Source: an uncultured Pelagibacteraceae bacterium
Lineage (GTDB): Bacteria; Pseudomonadota; Alphaproteobacteria; Pelagibacterales; Pelagibacteraceae
Direction: 5' to 3'
Assembly (NCBI GenBank): GCA_902560685.1
Contig: CACEMT010000009.1
Span: 1-39,036 of the forward strand
Length of the DNA stretch: 39,036 nt
This document shows, piece after piece, positions 16,118 to 24,760 of this stretch (the stretch's first letter is position 1; each line of letters begins with the position of its first letter). Below the pieces are notes generated by a model, which was not told the origin of the DNA, searched no databases, and saw only the letters and a list, made by a program, of their open reading frames with translations. The translations under genes and the position numbers were made by a program.

Positions 16118-16963
16118 ATGAGTAGATTATTTAAATCTTTTACTGTTCTTCTTGTTATTCTTTTTAGTGTTTCATCAGTAAGTGCTGCAACACTAACTCA
16201 AAGACTAGCAGACGGACATAAATTAAGACTAGGATTTGGTACAGCAGTGCCGTGGGCATATGCAGGAGATAACGGTGAAGCACTAGGATTTGTTAATATG
16301 ATCGCTTTAACAGTTCTAGAAGAAATGGGAATTACTGAGCATGAAACTAAAGTTTTTGAATGGTCTGGATTAATTCCTGGTATTAATGCCAATAGATCAG
16401 ATATGATAACTGGCGGTATGTACATATTAAAAAGTAGATGTGCAAACATAAACTTTTCAGACCCTATAGGGGTTTTTGGTGATGCCATGTTAGTTCCTAA
16501 AGGCAACCCAAAAAATATTAATAACTACCAAGATGTTATTGATACTGGTGCTACGCTAGTAACAGGAGCTGGTTTCAATACTGTCGAAGCAGCTAAAAAA
16601 TTTGGTGTTCCAGATAGTCAAATGTTATTAGTTGAAGGTGAAGTTGGAATATTAGCTGCTATGAAAGCAGGCAGAGCTGACGCTGCAGTACAAACTTTCT
16701 TTGGTGCGAAAGAGCATGAAGAAAAAACAGGCGGTGCATTTGAAGTTACTGATCCTAAATTAATGCCTAAAGAAACTGTAAATGTAGTAGGTATTGGTTT
16801 TAGAAAAAGTGATGAAGAATTTAGACAAGCTTTTAATGCTGCTTTAGCAAAAGTTATGGCTAATCCAGCAAAAATGTTAGAGAGAGCTGGTGAGTATGGG
16901 TATGATAAAGCTCAACTACCACCTGCTGATATGACTACTGAGTGGGCTTGCTCAACTAAATAG
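16118..16963 (+). CDS. ehuB: Ectoine/hydroxyectoine-type ABC transporter binding protein (EhuB-like)
   Basis: A 281-aa family-3 periplasmic binding protein. A signal peptide is cleaved near SVSA (about residue 23). The mature start RLRLGFGTAVPWAY-like strand (positions about 34-50), the WSGLIPGINANRSDM segment and the ARCANINFSDP-like strand (here SRCANINFSDP) match the EhuB branch of amino-acid-type binding proteins; two cysteines (SRC and the C-terminal EWAC) may pair. Four genes in the order binding protein, two permeases and ATPase follow, as in ehuBCDA clusters. A terminator separates it from the permeases. Ligand is predicted as ectoine-like, but the downstream ureohydrolase leaves a guanidino compound as an alternative. 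Confidence 0.75.
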   Translation: MSRLFKSFTVLLVILFSVSSVSAATLTQRLADGHKLRLGFGTAVPWAYAGDNGEALGFVNMIALTVLEEMGITEHETKVFEWSGLIPGINANRSDMITGGMYILKSRCANINFSDPIGVFGDAMLVPKGNPKNINNYQDVIDTGATLVTGAGFNTVEAAKKFGVPDSQMLLVEGEVGILAAMKAGRADAAVQTFFGAKEHEEKTGGAFEVTDPKLMPKETVNVVGIGFRKSDEEFRQAFNAALAKVMANPAKMLERAGEYGYDKAQLPPADMTTEWACSTK

Positions 16964-16981
16964 TACAAAATACATTTATTT

Positions 16982-17016
16982 AATCAGGCGACTTTTAAAA
17001 GTCGCCTGATTTTTTT
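16982..17016 (+). terminator. Intrinsic terminator after the EhuB-like gene
   Basis: A perfect inverted repeat 16982-17011 with a GC core (CAGGCGAC/GTCGCCTG) and A/T flanks, running into seven T. It starts 18 bases after the binding-protein stop and ends about 24 bases before the permease start. Expected to terminate most transcripts or protect their 3' ends, giving excess binding protein over membrane parts. Confidence 0.9.
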
Positions 17017-17039
17017 CAATTTAATTAAAGGTTTTTTTA

Positions 17040-17702
17040 GTGAGTTATTTTGCATTCTTAGCCGAACACGGAACGACACTCTTATTAGGAACGGTTACTA
17101 CTATTAAAGTTTTAGTATGTTCAACTATTCTTTATGTGATTATATCGATGATATTTGGTTTAATGCGATTATCTAAAAATCCTGCAATTCAGGGAATAGC
17201 AACCGTTTATATAGAATTTTTTAGAGGAACATCATTGTTAGTTCAATTGTTTTGGGTTTATTATGTGCTACCTTTTTTTGGTCTTTCTTTAGAAGCTTTT
17301 GTTGCAGGAGTCGTAGCATTAGGAATGAATTTTGGAGCATATGGTGCAGAAATAGTAAGAGCAGGTATAATTGCAGTACCCAAAGGCCAATGGGAGGCAG
17401 CTCATGCACTTAATTTTAGTCCTGCAAAAAGAATTAAAAGAATTATTATTCCACAAATATTTCCAATTATTTTACCACCAGCAGCAAATTTAACAGTAGA
17501 ACTTTTAAAAGCTACTGCACTAGTAGCTCTTGTTACTGTTGTCGATTTAACTTTTGAAGCAAAACAAATTAACTCAATTACCTGGCTCTCAGCACAATGT
17601 TTTGGAACTGCCTTATTAATTTATTATATTATGGCAAGATTTGCACTTGTTCCATTTTTAAGATGGCTAGAAGTATTAGCAGCAAGAAAGGTAGGAAGGT
17701 AA
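17040..17702 (+). CDS. ehuC: Ectoine/hydroxyectoine-type ABC permease (EhuC-like)
   Basis: A 220-aa His/Glu/Gln-type ABC permease starting with GTG, with an AAAGG site about eight bases upstream. Predicted membrane helices begin at about residue 13 (TLLLGTVTTIKVLVCSTILY). The RGTSLLVQLFWVYY segment and the EAA coupling loop WEAAHALNFSPAKRIKRII are typical. It forms the channel with the following permease. A twelve-base spacing to the next gene indicates co-translation; the upstream terminator means it is transcribed by read-through or from a weak promoter in the short gap. Confidence 0.8.
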   Translation: MSYFAFLAEHGTTLLLGTVTTIKVLVCSTILYVIISMIFGLMRLSKNPAIQGIATVYIEFFRGTSLLVQLFWVYYVLPFFGLSLEAFVAGVVALGMNFGAYGAEIVRAGIIAVPKGQWEAAHALNFSPAKRIKRIIIPQIFPIILPPAANLTVELLKATALVALVTVVDLTFEAKQINSITWLSAQCFGTALLIYYIMARFALVPFLRWLEVLAARKVGR

Positions 17703-17714
17703 AAGGTATAATAT

Positions 17715-18392
17715 ATGGAAATGGGATTTAGATGGGATTTTGCTTATGAAATTTTACCACAAATGTTATGGGCAACTTTAAATACAATAATCGCTGCGGG
17801 AGTTGGATATGCAATAGCTTTAGTTGTTGGATTATTTTTTTTACTTGGCCAAAGAACCCCTTCTAAGATTGTAAATGTAATTAATAGAGAAATAGTAGAA
17901 TTTATCCGTTCAACACCACTTTTAATACAATTATTTTTTGTTTACTTTGTATTACCTCAATTTGGAATAAAATTATCAGCATGGTTATGTGGGATGATTA
18001 CAATCGGTTTACATTTTGGAACTTACTTATCTGAAGTTTATCGTGGAGCATTAGAAGGAGTATCCAAAACTCAATGGGAAGCATGCAGAGCATTAAACTT
18101 TTCAACTGTTTATACTTATAGAAGAATTGTTTTACCTCAGGCATTTCCAATTGCAATTCCCGGAATGGGTAATTATTTAGTTGGAATTTTCAAAGACACA
18201 CCACTCTTATCAACAATTGGTGTTGCAGAGTTATTTCACGCAGCAACAGCTGTAGGGGGCTATAATTATAGATATTTGGAACCTTATACAATGGTTGGTA
18301 TAATATTTTTAACACTTTCTATCCCAGCTGCTATGTGGGTTAGAAATTTAGAAAAAAAAGTTAACGTAGCTCAAGGAAAATTAAAACAATAA
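17715..18392 (+). CDS. ehuD: Ectoine/hydroxyectoine-type ABC permease (EhuD-like)
   Basis: A 225-aa paralogue of the preceding permease. It shows the same [14 protein letters not shown] region and coupling loop [18 protein letters not shown]. Starts at 17715 or 17721 are both in frame (MEMG). Its stop shares a base with the start of the ATPase gene (TAATG), so the two are translationally coupled. A longer C-terminal segment ends in a basic tail ([16 protein letters not shown]). Confidence 0.8.
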   Translation: MEMGFRWDFAYEILPQMLWATLNTIIAAGVGYAIALVVGLFFLLGQRTPSKIVNVINREIVEFIRSTPLLIQLFFVYFVLPQFGIKLSAWLCGMITIGLHFGTYLSEVYRGALEGVSKTQWEACRALNFSTVYTYRRIVLPQAFPIAIPGMGNYLVGIFKDTPLLSTIGVAELFHAATAVGGYNYRYLEPYTMVGIIFLTLSIPAAMWVRNLEKKVNVAQGKLKQ

Positions 18393-19180
18393 TGGATAAA
18401 AATTCTCAAGAAATAATTGTAAAGTTTGACGAAGTTACCAAACAATATGGAGATCTTGTAGTTTTAGATAAGCTAAATTTAAATATTAAAAAAAATGAAA
18501 TGGTTTCAATTATTGGTCCTTCTGGTTCAGGCAAAACTACTGTTTTAAGAGTATTAATGACTTTGGAAAAAATCAATGGTGGAGTTATTCATTTGGATGG
18601 TGAACCACTTACTCATATGGATACAAATGGCAAATTAGTAGAAGCGAATGAAAAATATTTGAGAGATAGACGTTCAAAAATTGGTATGGTATTTCAACAA
18701 TTCAATTTATTTCCACATATGACAGCTCTTCAAAATTGTATTGAAGCTCCAGTTGAAGTTTTAGGTATGAAAAAAGAAGAGGCAGAAGAAAGAGCACTTG
18801 AGCTTTTAGAATTAGTGGGGTTAACTGACAAAAAAGATCAACATCCTTCAAGATTATCTGGAGGCCAGCAACAACGTGTTGCAATCGCAAGAGCTTTAGC
18901 AATGAGACCAAAAGTAATGTTGTTAGACGAAATAACTTCAGCTTTAGATCCAGAAGTAGTTGGAGAAGTTTTAAACGTTATAAGATCGTTAAATAAGGAA
19001 CACAATTTGACTATGATTATGGTCACACACCAAATGGGATTTGCGAGAGAAATTTCTGACAGAGTATGTTTCTTTAATGAAGGAAAAATTTTTGAACAAG
19101 GTCCACCCGAACAATTATTTGGAGATCCTAAAAATGAGAGAACAAAACAATTTCTACATGCTGTACTTGATGCGAATTAA
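18392..19180 (+). CDS. ehuA: Ectoine/hydroxyectoine-type ABC transporter ATPase (EhuA-like)
   Basis: A 262-aa polar-amino-acid-type ABC ATPase. Walker A is [10 protein letters not shown]-loop [12 protein letters not shown], signature [14 protein letters not shown], Walker B VMLLDEI followed by TSALDPE, and switch His in VTHQMGFA. Between Walker A and the Q-loop there is a longer loop ([18 protein letters not shown]) typical of the EhuA/amino-acid subgroup. It overlaps the EhuD-like gene by one base and completes the importer. Thirty bases separate its stop from the disrupted start region of the ureohydrolase gene. Confidence 0.82.
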   Translation: MDKNSQEIIVKFDEVTKQYGDLVVLDKLNLNIKKNEMVSIIGPSGSGKTTVLRVLMTLEKINGGVIHLDGEPLTHMDTNGKLVEANEKYLRDRRSKIGMVFQQFNLFPHMTALQNCIEAPVEVLGMKKEEAEERALELLELVGLTDKKDQHPSRLSGGQQQRVAIARALAMRPKVMLLDEITSALDPEVVGEVLNVIRSLNKEHNLTMIMVTHQMGFAREISDRVCFFNEGKIFEQGPPEQLFGDPKNERTKQFLHAVLDAN

Positions 19181-19210
19181 AAAACTATATATATTTTTAA
19201 AAATTATACT

Positions 19211-20171
19211 TTGAAAAAAAAATAAAAAAACAAAACAACCGGTTAGTGGAACAAAGGTTCCTAGATTTGCAGGACCTTCAACTTTTGCAAGATTACCTGA
19301 ATTAAGAGATGTTGAAAAATGCGATATAGCAATTGTTGGGATACCATTTGATGCAGGAACTAGCTATAGACCTGGTGCAAGATTTGGACCACAAAGTATA
19401 AGACAAGCATCAAGGCATTTAAGAACGAATTATCACCCAAACTATGACAGCGAACCTTTTGTTGAACAACAAGTTGCTGATGCTGGTGATATAGCTTGTA
19501 ATCCTTTTAATATTAATGAGGCAATTAAACAAATAGAAGTTGGAGCGACAGACTTACTAAATAAAGTAGGTGGAATAATTAGTATGGGAGGAGACCACAC
19601 AATTGCATTTCCACTTTTAAAAGCTGTAAATAAAATAAATAAAGGTCCAGTAGCATTAGTTCATTTTGATGCACATTTAGACACTTGGGATACTTATTTT
19701 GGAGCTCCGTTTACTCATGGAACTCCATTTAGAAGAGCTAGAGAAGAAAATTTATTTTTAGATGATGCCTCAATGCACGTAGGAATAAGAGGTCCTTTAT
19801 ATAGTAGAGATGATATAAAAAATGATGAAAGTTTCGGTTTTAAAATAATTCATTGTGATGAGTTTCAAAACCAAGGTACTGACAAAATTGCAGAAAGAAT
19901 AAGAAATAGAGTAGGAAATAACCCTTTATATTTATCAATTGATATAGATGTTTTAGACCCTGCTTTTGCCCCAGGAACTGGTACACCTGAAATTGCAGGT
20001 ATGACTACAAGAGAAATGGTGAATGTTTTAAGAGGGCTTTCAGGTCTAAACTTAATTTCAGCTGATGTAGTTGAAGTTTCTCCAGCATATGATCATGCTG
20101 AAGTAACATCTTTAGCTGCTGCGACTATTGTATATGAATTAACAAATCTATTTGCAAAAAAAAAACTTTAG
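19211..20171 (+). CDS. speB: Agmatinase-family ureohydrolase with frame-disrupted start
   Basis: Conserved coding begins well upstream of the first in-frame ATG (19584): in-frame sequence from 19215 reads PVSGTKVPRFAGPSTFARLP and GIPFDAGTSYRPGARFGPQS, the normal N-terminus of agmatinases. The metal site is complete: GGDHT, HFDAHLDTW and SIDIDVLDP. These enzymes hydrolyse agmatine, guanidinobutyrate or related guanidino compounds to an amine plus urea. The frame has a TGA at 19212-19214 and no ATG, GTG or TTG before 19584. A TTG at 19211 followed by nine A is one base out of frame; removing one A gives a 319-aa protein of normal length beginning MKKNKK. An indel error, a real mutation or slippage on the A9 run are the explanations. 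It follows the ehu-type genes and precedes an ALDH. Confidence 0.8.
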
Positions 20172-20185
20172 GTTAGATTTTCCAA

Positions 20186-21619
20186 ATGCTAGATAGAAAA
20201 AACTTTTACATTGATGGAAAGTGGGTCTCACCAGCAGAACCAAAAAATTTCAAAGTAATCGATCCATCAAATGAAGAAATATGTGCTGAAATATCTATTG
20301 GAGGAAAAAAAGATGTTGATAAAGCAGTTAGCGCTGCAAAGAAAGCTTTTGAAACTTGGGCTTTTTCAAAAAAAGAAGAAAGATTAGATTTATTAGAAAA
20401 ATTATATGTAGTTTATAAAAAAAGATGGGCAGAAATGGCAAAACTCATCTCTCTTGAAATGGGTGCGCCAATGAAATTTTCAACAGAAATGCAAGCTGCA
20501 ACAGGAGCTAGTCATATAAAATCTTTTAAAAATATCCTAAAAGATTTTAAATTTGAAAAAGATCTAGGAGAAGAAAAAAATAATCAAAAATTACTGTATG
20601 AGCCAAAAGGGGTTTGTGCTTTGATAACACCTTGGAATTGGCCAATAAATCAAGTTAACTTAAAAGTAATTCCAGCACTAGCATCAGCATGCACTGTAGT
20701 GTTAAAGCCGTCTGAAATAGCACCGCTATCATCTATGTTACTTGCAGAGATGATAGATGAAGTAAAATTTCCTTCTGGAGTTTTCAACTTAGTTAATGGA
20801 GATGGAGCAACAACTGGAGATGCGTTAACAAGCCATCCTGACGTAAACATGATATCATTTACTGGCTCAACTAGAGCAGGTGCATTAATTTCTCAAAATG
20901 CTGCAAAAGATTTTAAAAGAATTAGTTTAGAACTTGGTGGTAAGGGTGCAAATATAATATTTAAAGATGCTGATTCTGAAGCTGTATCTAGAGGAGTTCT
21001 AAGATGTTTTAGAAACTCAGGGCAATCATGTAATGCACCAACAAGAATGCTTGTTGAAAAATCAATTTATGATGAAACTGTAGAAAAAGTAAAAGAATTA
21101 GCAAATAATACTAAAGTAGATGCGCCACAAAAAGAAGGTGATCATATTGGACCTGTAGTTTCAGAAGTACAATATAATAAAATTCAGGATTTAATTCAAA
21201 AAGGAATAGATGAAGGTGCAAAGTTAATTGCTGGTGGAACTGGAAAACCAAAAGGTTTTGAAAAAGGATACTACGTAAAACCAACAGTGTTCGCTGACGT
21301 TAATAATCAAATGGAAATTGCAAGAACTGAGATTTTTGGTCCAGTATTATCTATAATTCCTTTTGAAAATGAAGAAGAGGCCATTTCAATAGCTAACGAT
21401 ACTCCTTATGGTCTTACAAATTATATTCAAACTCAAGATAAAGAAAAAGTCAAAAGAGTTGCGAGAAAACTTAGATCAGGAATGGTAGATGTAAATGGAG
21501 TTGGTATAGCCGTTGCCTCACCTTTTGGTGGATACAAACATTCTGGAATTGGACGAGAAGCTGGTACAGAAGGATTAATAGAATTTTTGGAAGTAAAAAC
21601 AGTCGGTGGCTGGAATTAA
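20186..21619 (+). CDS. NAD(P)-dependent aldehyde dehydrogenase
   Basis: A 477-aa ALDH with ITPWNWP, FTGSTRAG, catalytic Glu in LELGGKGA and catalytic Cys in SGQSCNAPTRM. It is nearly the same length as the ALDH at 1999-3429 and similar throughout, from the start (MLDRKNFYIDGKW) to the end (EVKTVGGWN), so the two are paralogues. It begins 14 bases after the ureohydrolase stop, so a plausible substrate is the aminoaldehyde derived from the product of that enzyme (for example from putrescine or 4-aminobutyrate routes), or aspartate semialdehyde in ectoine breakdown. Neither is proven by sequence. Confidence 0.9.
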   Translation: MLDRKNFYIDGKWVSPAEPKNFKVIDPSNEEICAEISIGGKKDVDKAVSAAKKAFETWAFSKKEERLDLLEKLYVVYKKRWAEMAKLISLEMGAPMKFSTEMQAATGASHIKSFKNILKDFKFEKDLGEEKNNQKLLYEPKGVCALITPWNWPINQVNLKVIPALASACTVVLKPSEIAPLSSMLLAEMIDEVKFPSGVFNLVNGDGATTGDALTSHPDVNMISFTGSTRAGALISQNAAKDFKRISLELGGKGANIIFKDADSEAVSRGVLRCFRNSGQSCNAPTRMLVEKSIYDETVEKVKELANNTKVDAPQKEGDHIGPVVSEVQYNKIQDLIQKGIDEGAKLIAGGTGKPKGFEKGYYVKPTVFADVNNQMEIARTEIFGPVLSIIPFENEEEAISIANDTPYGLTNYIQTQDKEKVKRVARKLRSGMVDVNGVGIAVASPFGGYKHSGIGREAGTEGLIEFLEVKTVGGWN

Positions 21620-21746
21620 ATTCCAAATTTAAGTTAATAGATCAAATTGGGTTTAATAAATCATAAAACAGGGGACTTTTAACTCATCATTAATAAACGC
21701 TTGATATTATTATCATAAAATTTACCGTTATTTAATTAGAAAACAT

Positions 21747-21757
21747 GGAAGGAGGAA
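21747..21757 (+). promoter_or_regulatory. Strong Shine-Dalgarno of the NCS1 permease gene
   Basis: GGAAGGAGGAA ends a few bases before the ATG at 21761, an unusually full match to the ribosome's anti-SD for this genome, where most genes have weak or no site. The 141-base gap 21620-21760 upstream holds no gene; it shows a small inverted repeat over the ALDH stop (21611-21625) but no confident terminator, promoter or riboswitch. Confidence 0.6.
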
Positions 21758-21760
21758 GAT

Positions 21761-23215
21761 ATGGGTAGATCTTCTAAATTATATAATAAGGATTTAGCTC
21801 CAACTCCAAGTTCAGAGAAAAAATGGGGATGGTTTGAAATCTTTAACGTATGGGCTAACGATGTTCAAAGTTTATTTGGATATACTTTGGCAGCTTCATT
21901 ATTTATAGCATCAGGTTTAAATGGCTGGGCTGTATTTCTTGCATTAATTCTTGCAGGATTTTTTATAATGTGGCTTGTTAACCTATCAGGAAAACCAAGT
22001 GTTAAACATGGTATTCCATATCCAGTATTTGCGCGTGTAAGTATGGGGGTATTTGGTGCAAACTTTCCAGCAATGGCAAGAGGCCTTGTTGCAATGTTTT
22101 GGTACGGTGCTCAAACTTATGCAGCTTCAACAGCAGTTGCACTTTTAATCACAGCACTAACAGGAATACAGGGTGAACCTGTATTACTTGGAATGTCGGG
22201 AGTAATGTGGATTTCATTTATTTTTGTTTCACTTTTCCAAGTTTATCTGTTTTGGCAAGGAATTGATCTTGTTAGAAGATTTTTAAACTTTGCTGGACCA
22301 GCAGTTTATATTGTGATGATTGTTTTAATGATAGCTATTTGGGCTAAAGCTGGTGGCGGATTATTATCAGAAGTTGGAGAAATATTTTCAGGAGGTGAAC
22401 GTTCAGGTGGATTTGAAGGCCTAGGTTCGTTTGGTGCTTTCTTGGCAGTATTCTCAATTATGGTAGGATATTTTGCTGCAGTAGTTATTAACTTTGGTGA
22501 CTTTGCTAGATTTGTTAAAAATGAAGATGAAATGAAAAAAGGTAACCTATGGGGATTAGTAGGGAATGTAGTTTTCTTTTCATTCATAACTTTAATGATC
22601 ACTGGTGGTACAATTGCAATATTTGGAGAGTACGTTGCGCAACCAACAGAAATGGTTGCTAAAGTAGACAATTTACTTTTAACTTTAATTGCAGCATTTG
22701 CATTTTTTGCAGCTACAGTTGGTATAAATATGGTAGCTAACTTTATACCTCCAGCATATGACCTTGCAAACTTAATGCCAGACAAAATAAATTTTAGAAC
22801 TGGTGGTTTAATAACTGCTATTTTTGGATTTGTTATTGGTGGAATGTGGGTCGCTGTTATTACACAAATGGGAATGTTTCCATTTGTTAATACTTTAGGA
22901 GCAATTTTAGCACCAGTATTTGGAATAATGATTGTTGATTATTATGTAATCAAAAATCAAAAAATCGATGTAGATGATTTATTTTCTGATAAAGCAAGTG
23001 GAAAATATCATTACAACGGAGGATTTAACGGAAAAGCAATGTTAGCTTGGTTGATATCAGGTTATGTTGCAGTTGGATCAGTTTGGCCAAATATATTATT
23101 TGCTGGTTTGGATGATTTCTTCGCTAATTTAGGTGGCGGAGGAGGATATGCTTGGATGATTGGAGCAGCTTTAGGTGCTATCATTCATATGGCAATATCT
23201 GGAAGAGGTAAATAA
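21761..23215 (+). CDS. NCS1-family nucleobase/allantoin:cation symporter
   Basis: A 484-aa inner-membrane permease with about twelve predicted helices. The NCS1 signature is clear: IFNVWANDVQSLFGYTLAAS near the N-terminus, then GIPYPVFARVSMGVFGAN and RGLVAMFWYGAQTYA. NCS1 proteins take up cytosine, uracil, hydantoins or allantoin with Na+ or H+. The convergent operon just downstream encodes three allantoin-degrading enzymes, so allantoin (or a related ureide or purine) is the most likely substrate, by context. It is read by its own strong ribosome site and ends at a GC-rich hairpin. Confidence 0.88.
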   Translation: MGRSSKLYNKDLAPTPSSEKKWGWFEIFNVWANDVQSLFGYTLAASLFIASGLNGWAVFLALILAGFFIMWLVNLSGKPSVKHGIPYPVFARVSMGVFGANFPAMARGLVAMFWYGAQTYAASTAVALLITALTGIQGEPVLLGMSGVMWISFIFVSLFQVYLFWQGIDLVRRFLNFAGPAVYIVMIVLMIAIWAKAGGGLLSEVGEIFSGGERSGGFEGLGSFGAFLAVFSIMVGYFAAVVINFGDFARFVKNEDEMKKGNLWGLVGNVVFFSFITLMITGGTIAIFGEYVAQPTEMVAKVDNLLLTLIAAFAFFAATVGINMVANFIPPAYDLANLMPDKINFRTGGLITAIFGFVIGGMWVAVITQMGMFPFVNTLGAILAPVFGIMIVDYYVIKNQKIDVDDLFSDKASGKYHYNGGFNGKAMLAWLISGYVAVGSVWPNILFAGLDDFFANLGGGGGYAWMIGAALGAIIHMAISGRGK

Positions 23216-23233
23216 TCGAGTAAATTAAAATTA

Positions 23234-23267
23234 AAAGCTCGCCGCATGTTGTGCGGCGGCGGGCTTT
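23234..23267. terminator. GC-rich bidirectional terminator between permease and allantoin operon
   Basis: A hairpin whose inner arm CGCCGCA pairs with TGCGGCG (23240-23246 and 23252-23258) and whose outer arm AAAGC pairs with GCTTT (23234-23238 and 23063-like position 23263-23267), with a small bulge on the right side. It lies 18 bases after the permease stop and overlaps the end of the convergent ureidoglycolate lyase gene, so it can serve both strands. Its GC content is far above the surroundings. Confidence 0.75.
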
Positions 23268-23763
23268 AGTATTTCAAAGTAATATTTTCTTTATCTAAGT
23301 TTTCAATAACTAGATTTTCACCAGATCCTTTTCTATCGACTACTAAAAAATTCATATCTTCAGTAGATATTAATGGGAAATGCCAAGTACCTGGATTGTA
23401 ATTTACTCCTATACCAGGAGGTATTATAAAAGCTTCAATTTTGTTTAAATCTAATTTTTCTTCTCTAGGTGCAACAAATACTAAAAAAGTAGTTTCTTTC
23501 ATTGGTATGAATGCTTGACTTCCCAAAGGGTGTTTTTCCATCATATCAATCTTCATTGGAAAACTTCTTTTTAAAGCAGAAAAAATACTAATTGTAGTTT
23601 CACCATTATCTTTCGAGGTATTTAATTTAGCTATACCATCATATCTTTTTGCATACCCATTATTTATTTCTAAAGGCTCTATATCCTTTGTTGAGATCAT
23701 GTCTCCATATTTAGCAAAATTTTCCTTTGTAATTGGTATTGGTTCTATTATTTTTTCAGTCAT
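23266..23763 (-). CDS. allA: Ureidoglycolate lyase
   Basis: A 165-aa cupin-fold protein of the AllA family, full length. It splits ureidoglycolate to glyoxylate and urea, the last step of the allantoicase route. Conserved features are PITKENFAKYGDMIS at the N-terminus, MEKHPLGSQAFIPM in the middle, and the PGIGVNYNPGTWHFPL active-site segment. Its ATG overlaps the allantoicase stop by four bases (ATGA), showing translational coupling. It is the last gene of the minus-strand allantoin operon. Confidence 0.9.
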   Translation of the reverse strand: MTEKIIEPIPITKENFAKYGDMISTKDIEPLEINNGYAKRYDGIAKLNTSKDNGETTISIFSALKRSFPMKIDMMEKHPLGSQAFIPMKETTFLVFVAPREEKLDLNKIEAFIIPPGIGVNYNPGTWHFPLISTEDMNFLVVDRKGSGENLVIENLDKENITLKY

Positions 23764-24752
23764 TCTGCTTTTCCAAATGCTCTTATTCTAGAAATCCCAC
23801 CGTCTGGGAAAATATTAATTCTAATATAATTTATTTTTTTATTTTTCATTATTTTATTATTAAAGTTATGTTTTTTATGTGCATGGAGTTTAATTTTGTT
23901 AAGAAGATAGGCCCATTTTTTTGATTTGTTAACAATATTTTTTTCTGAAATTTTATAAGGAATATAAGCTGCTTGCACCGAACATTTGTCTGGATAATTT
24001 CCTTTAAAATGATGAGTATCTAATTGAATTTTATTAATCTTACCTGGTGAAGAACATTTTATTATTATCCAATCAAAGTTTTTTCCTCTACTTCTTCTAG
24101 TTTCCCAACCATCGCCCATATTTTTTCCAACACCAGGAGCAAGTATATTTTCTGCTCTTCCAAAATGTTCATTATTACAAGCAATGGGTACTGCTCCATT
24201 TACAACAGATGTCAAATTTTGAACTTTATTATTAATTTTATTTTTAATTTTCATAGAACCATAAACTCTTAATCTTGCAACTCCTCCATCAGGAAAAATA
24301 TTCAATTTTATATGGGTAAAATAATTTTTATTTTTAACCTTAAAAAAATGATGACTATTTGCTTTAGTTCTACTTTTTTTAATGATTGTTATCCAGTTAG
24401 TTTTTTTATCAGGTATTTTTTTTTTACTTATACAAGCTTGTAGCGAAATTTGATCAGGATGATTGCCAGAAAAGTAAGATGTATCGATATCTACTTTTTT
24501 TATAATACCCGGTTTTCCGAACTTTAAAATTAGATAATCATATCCTTTTGTTCTTTTTCTTCTTGTTTCCCATCCATCCATCCACTTACCATGTTTATCA
24601 AACACTCCCTCTTTAAACACAGCAGGCCAAGGGTTAATTATTCTTTTAGCAGGTGCAAAAAATTCATCAGTTTTATAAACGATTTGAGAACCTAATCTTG
24701 ATTGAGCTAAATCAACCAATCCATTTAAGTAAATTATATTATTTTTTTTCAT
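23760..24752 (-). CDS. alc: Allantoicase
   Basis: A 330-aa allantoicase made of two similar beta-jelly-roll repeats (about 1-170 and 175-330). Each repeat carries the pattern GDGWETRRSRGKNFDW-like (first copy MDGWETRRKRTKGYDY), then IDTSYFSGNHPD or LDTHHFKGNYPD, and ends with NIFPDGG. It hydrolyses allantoate to ureidoglycolate and urea. The gene lies eight bases downstream of allantoinase and overlaps ureidoglycolate lyase, so all three steps from allantoin to glyoxylate are encoded together. Confidence 0.93.
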   Translation of the reverse strand: MKKNNIIYLNGLVDLAQSRLGSQIVYKTDEFFAPAKRIINPWPAVFKEGVFDKHGKWMDGWETRRKRTKGYDYLILKFGKPGIIKKVDIDTSYFSGNHPDQISLQACISKKKIPDKKTNWITIIKKSRTKANSHHFFKVKNKNYFTHIKLNIFPDGGVARLRVYGSMKIKNKINNKVQNLTSVVNGAVPIACNNEHFGRAENILAPGVGKNMGDGWETRRSRGKNFDWIIIKCSSPGKINKIQLDTHHFKGNYPDKCSVQAAYIPYKISEKNIVNKSKKWAYLLNKIKLHAHKKHNFNNKIMKNKKINYIRINIFPDGGISRIRAFGKAE

Positions 24753-24760
24753 TTTTTATT

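Noticed and set aside
21611-21655. Inverted repeats after the second ALDH as terminator
   Set aside because: The stem is short or mismatched and no real T-run follows; AT-rich chance pairing is likely.
21620-21760. Riboswitch upstream of the NCS1 permease
   Set aside because: Looked for purine or xanthine aptamer-like conserved cores; none could be recognised.
22306-22785. 159-codon minus-strand open frame
   Set aside because: It lies entirely within the NCS1 permease gene, has no family features and no ribosome site; a shadow of the membrane-protein coding sequence.
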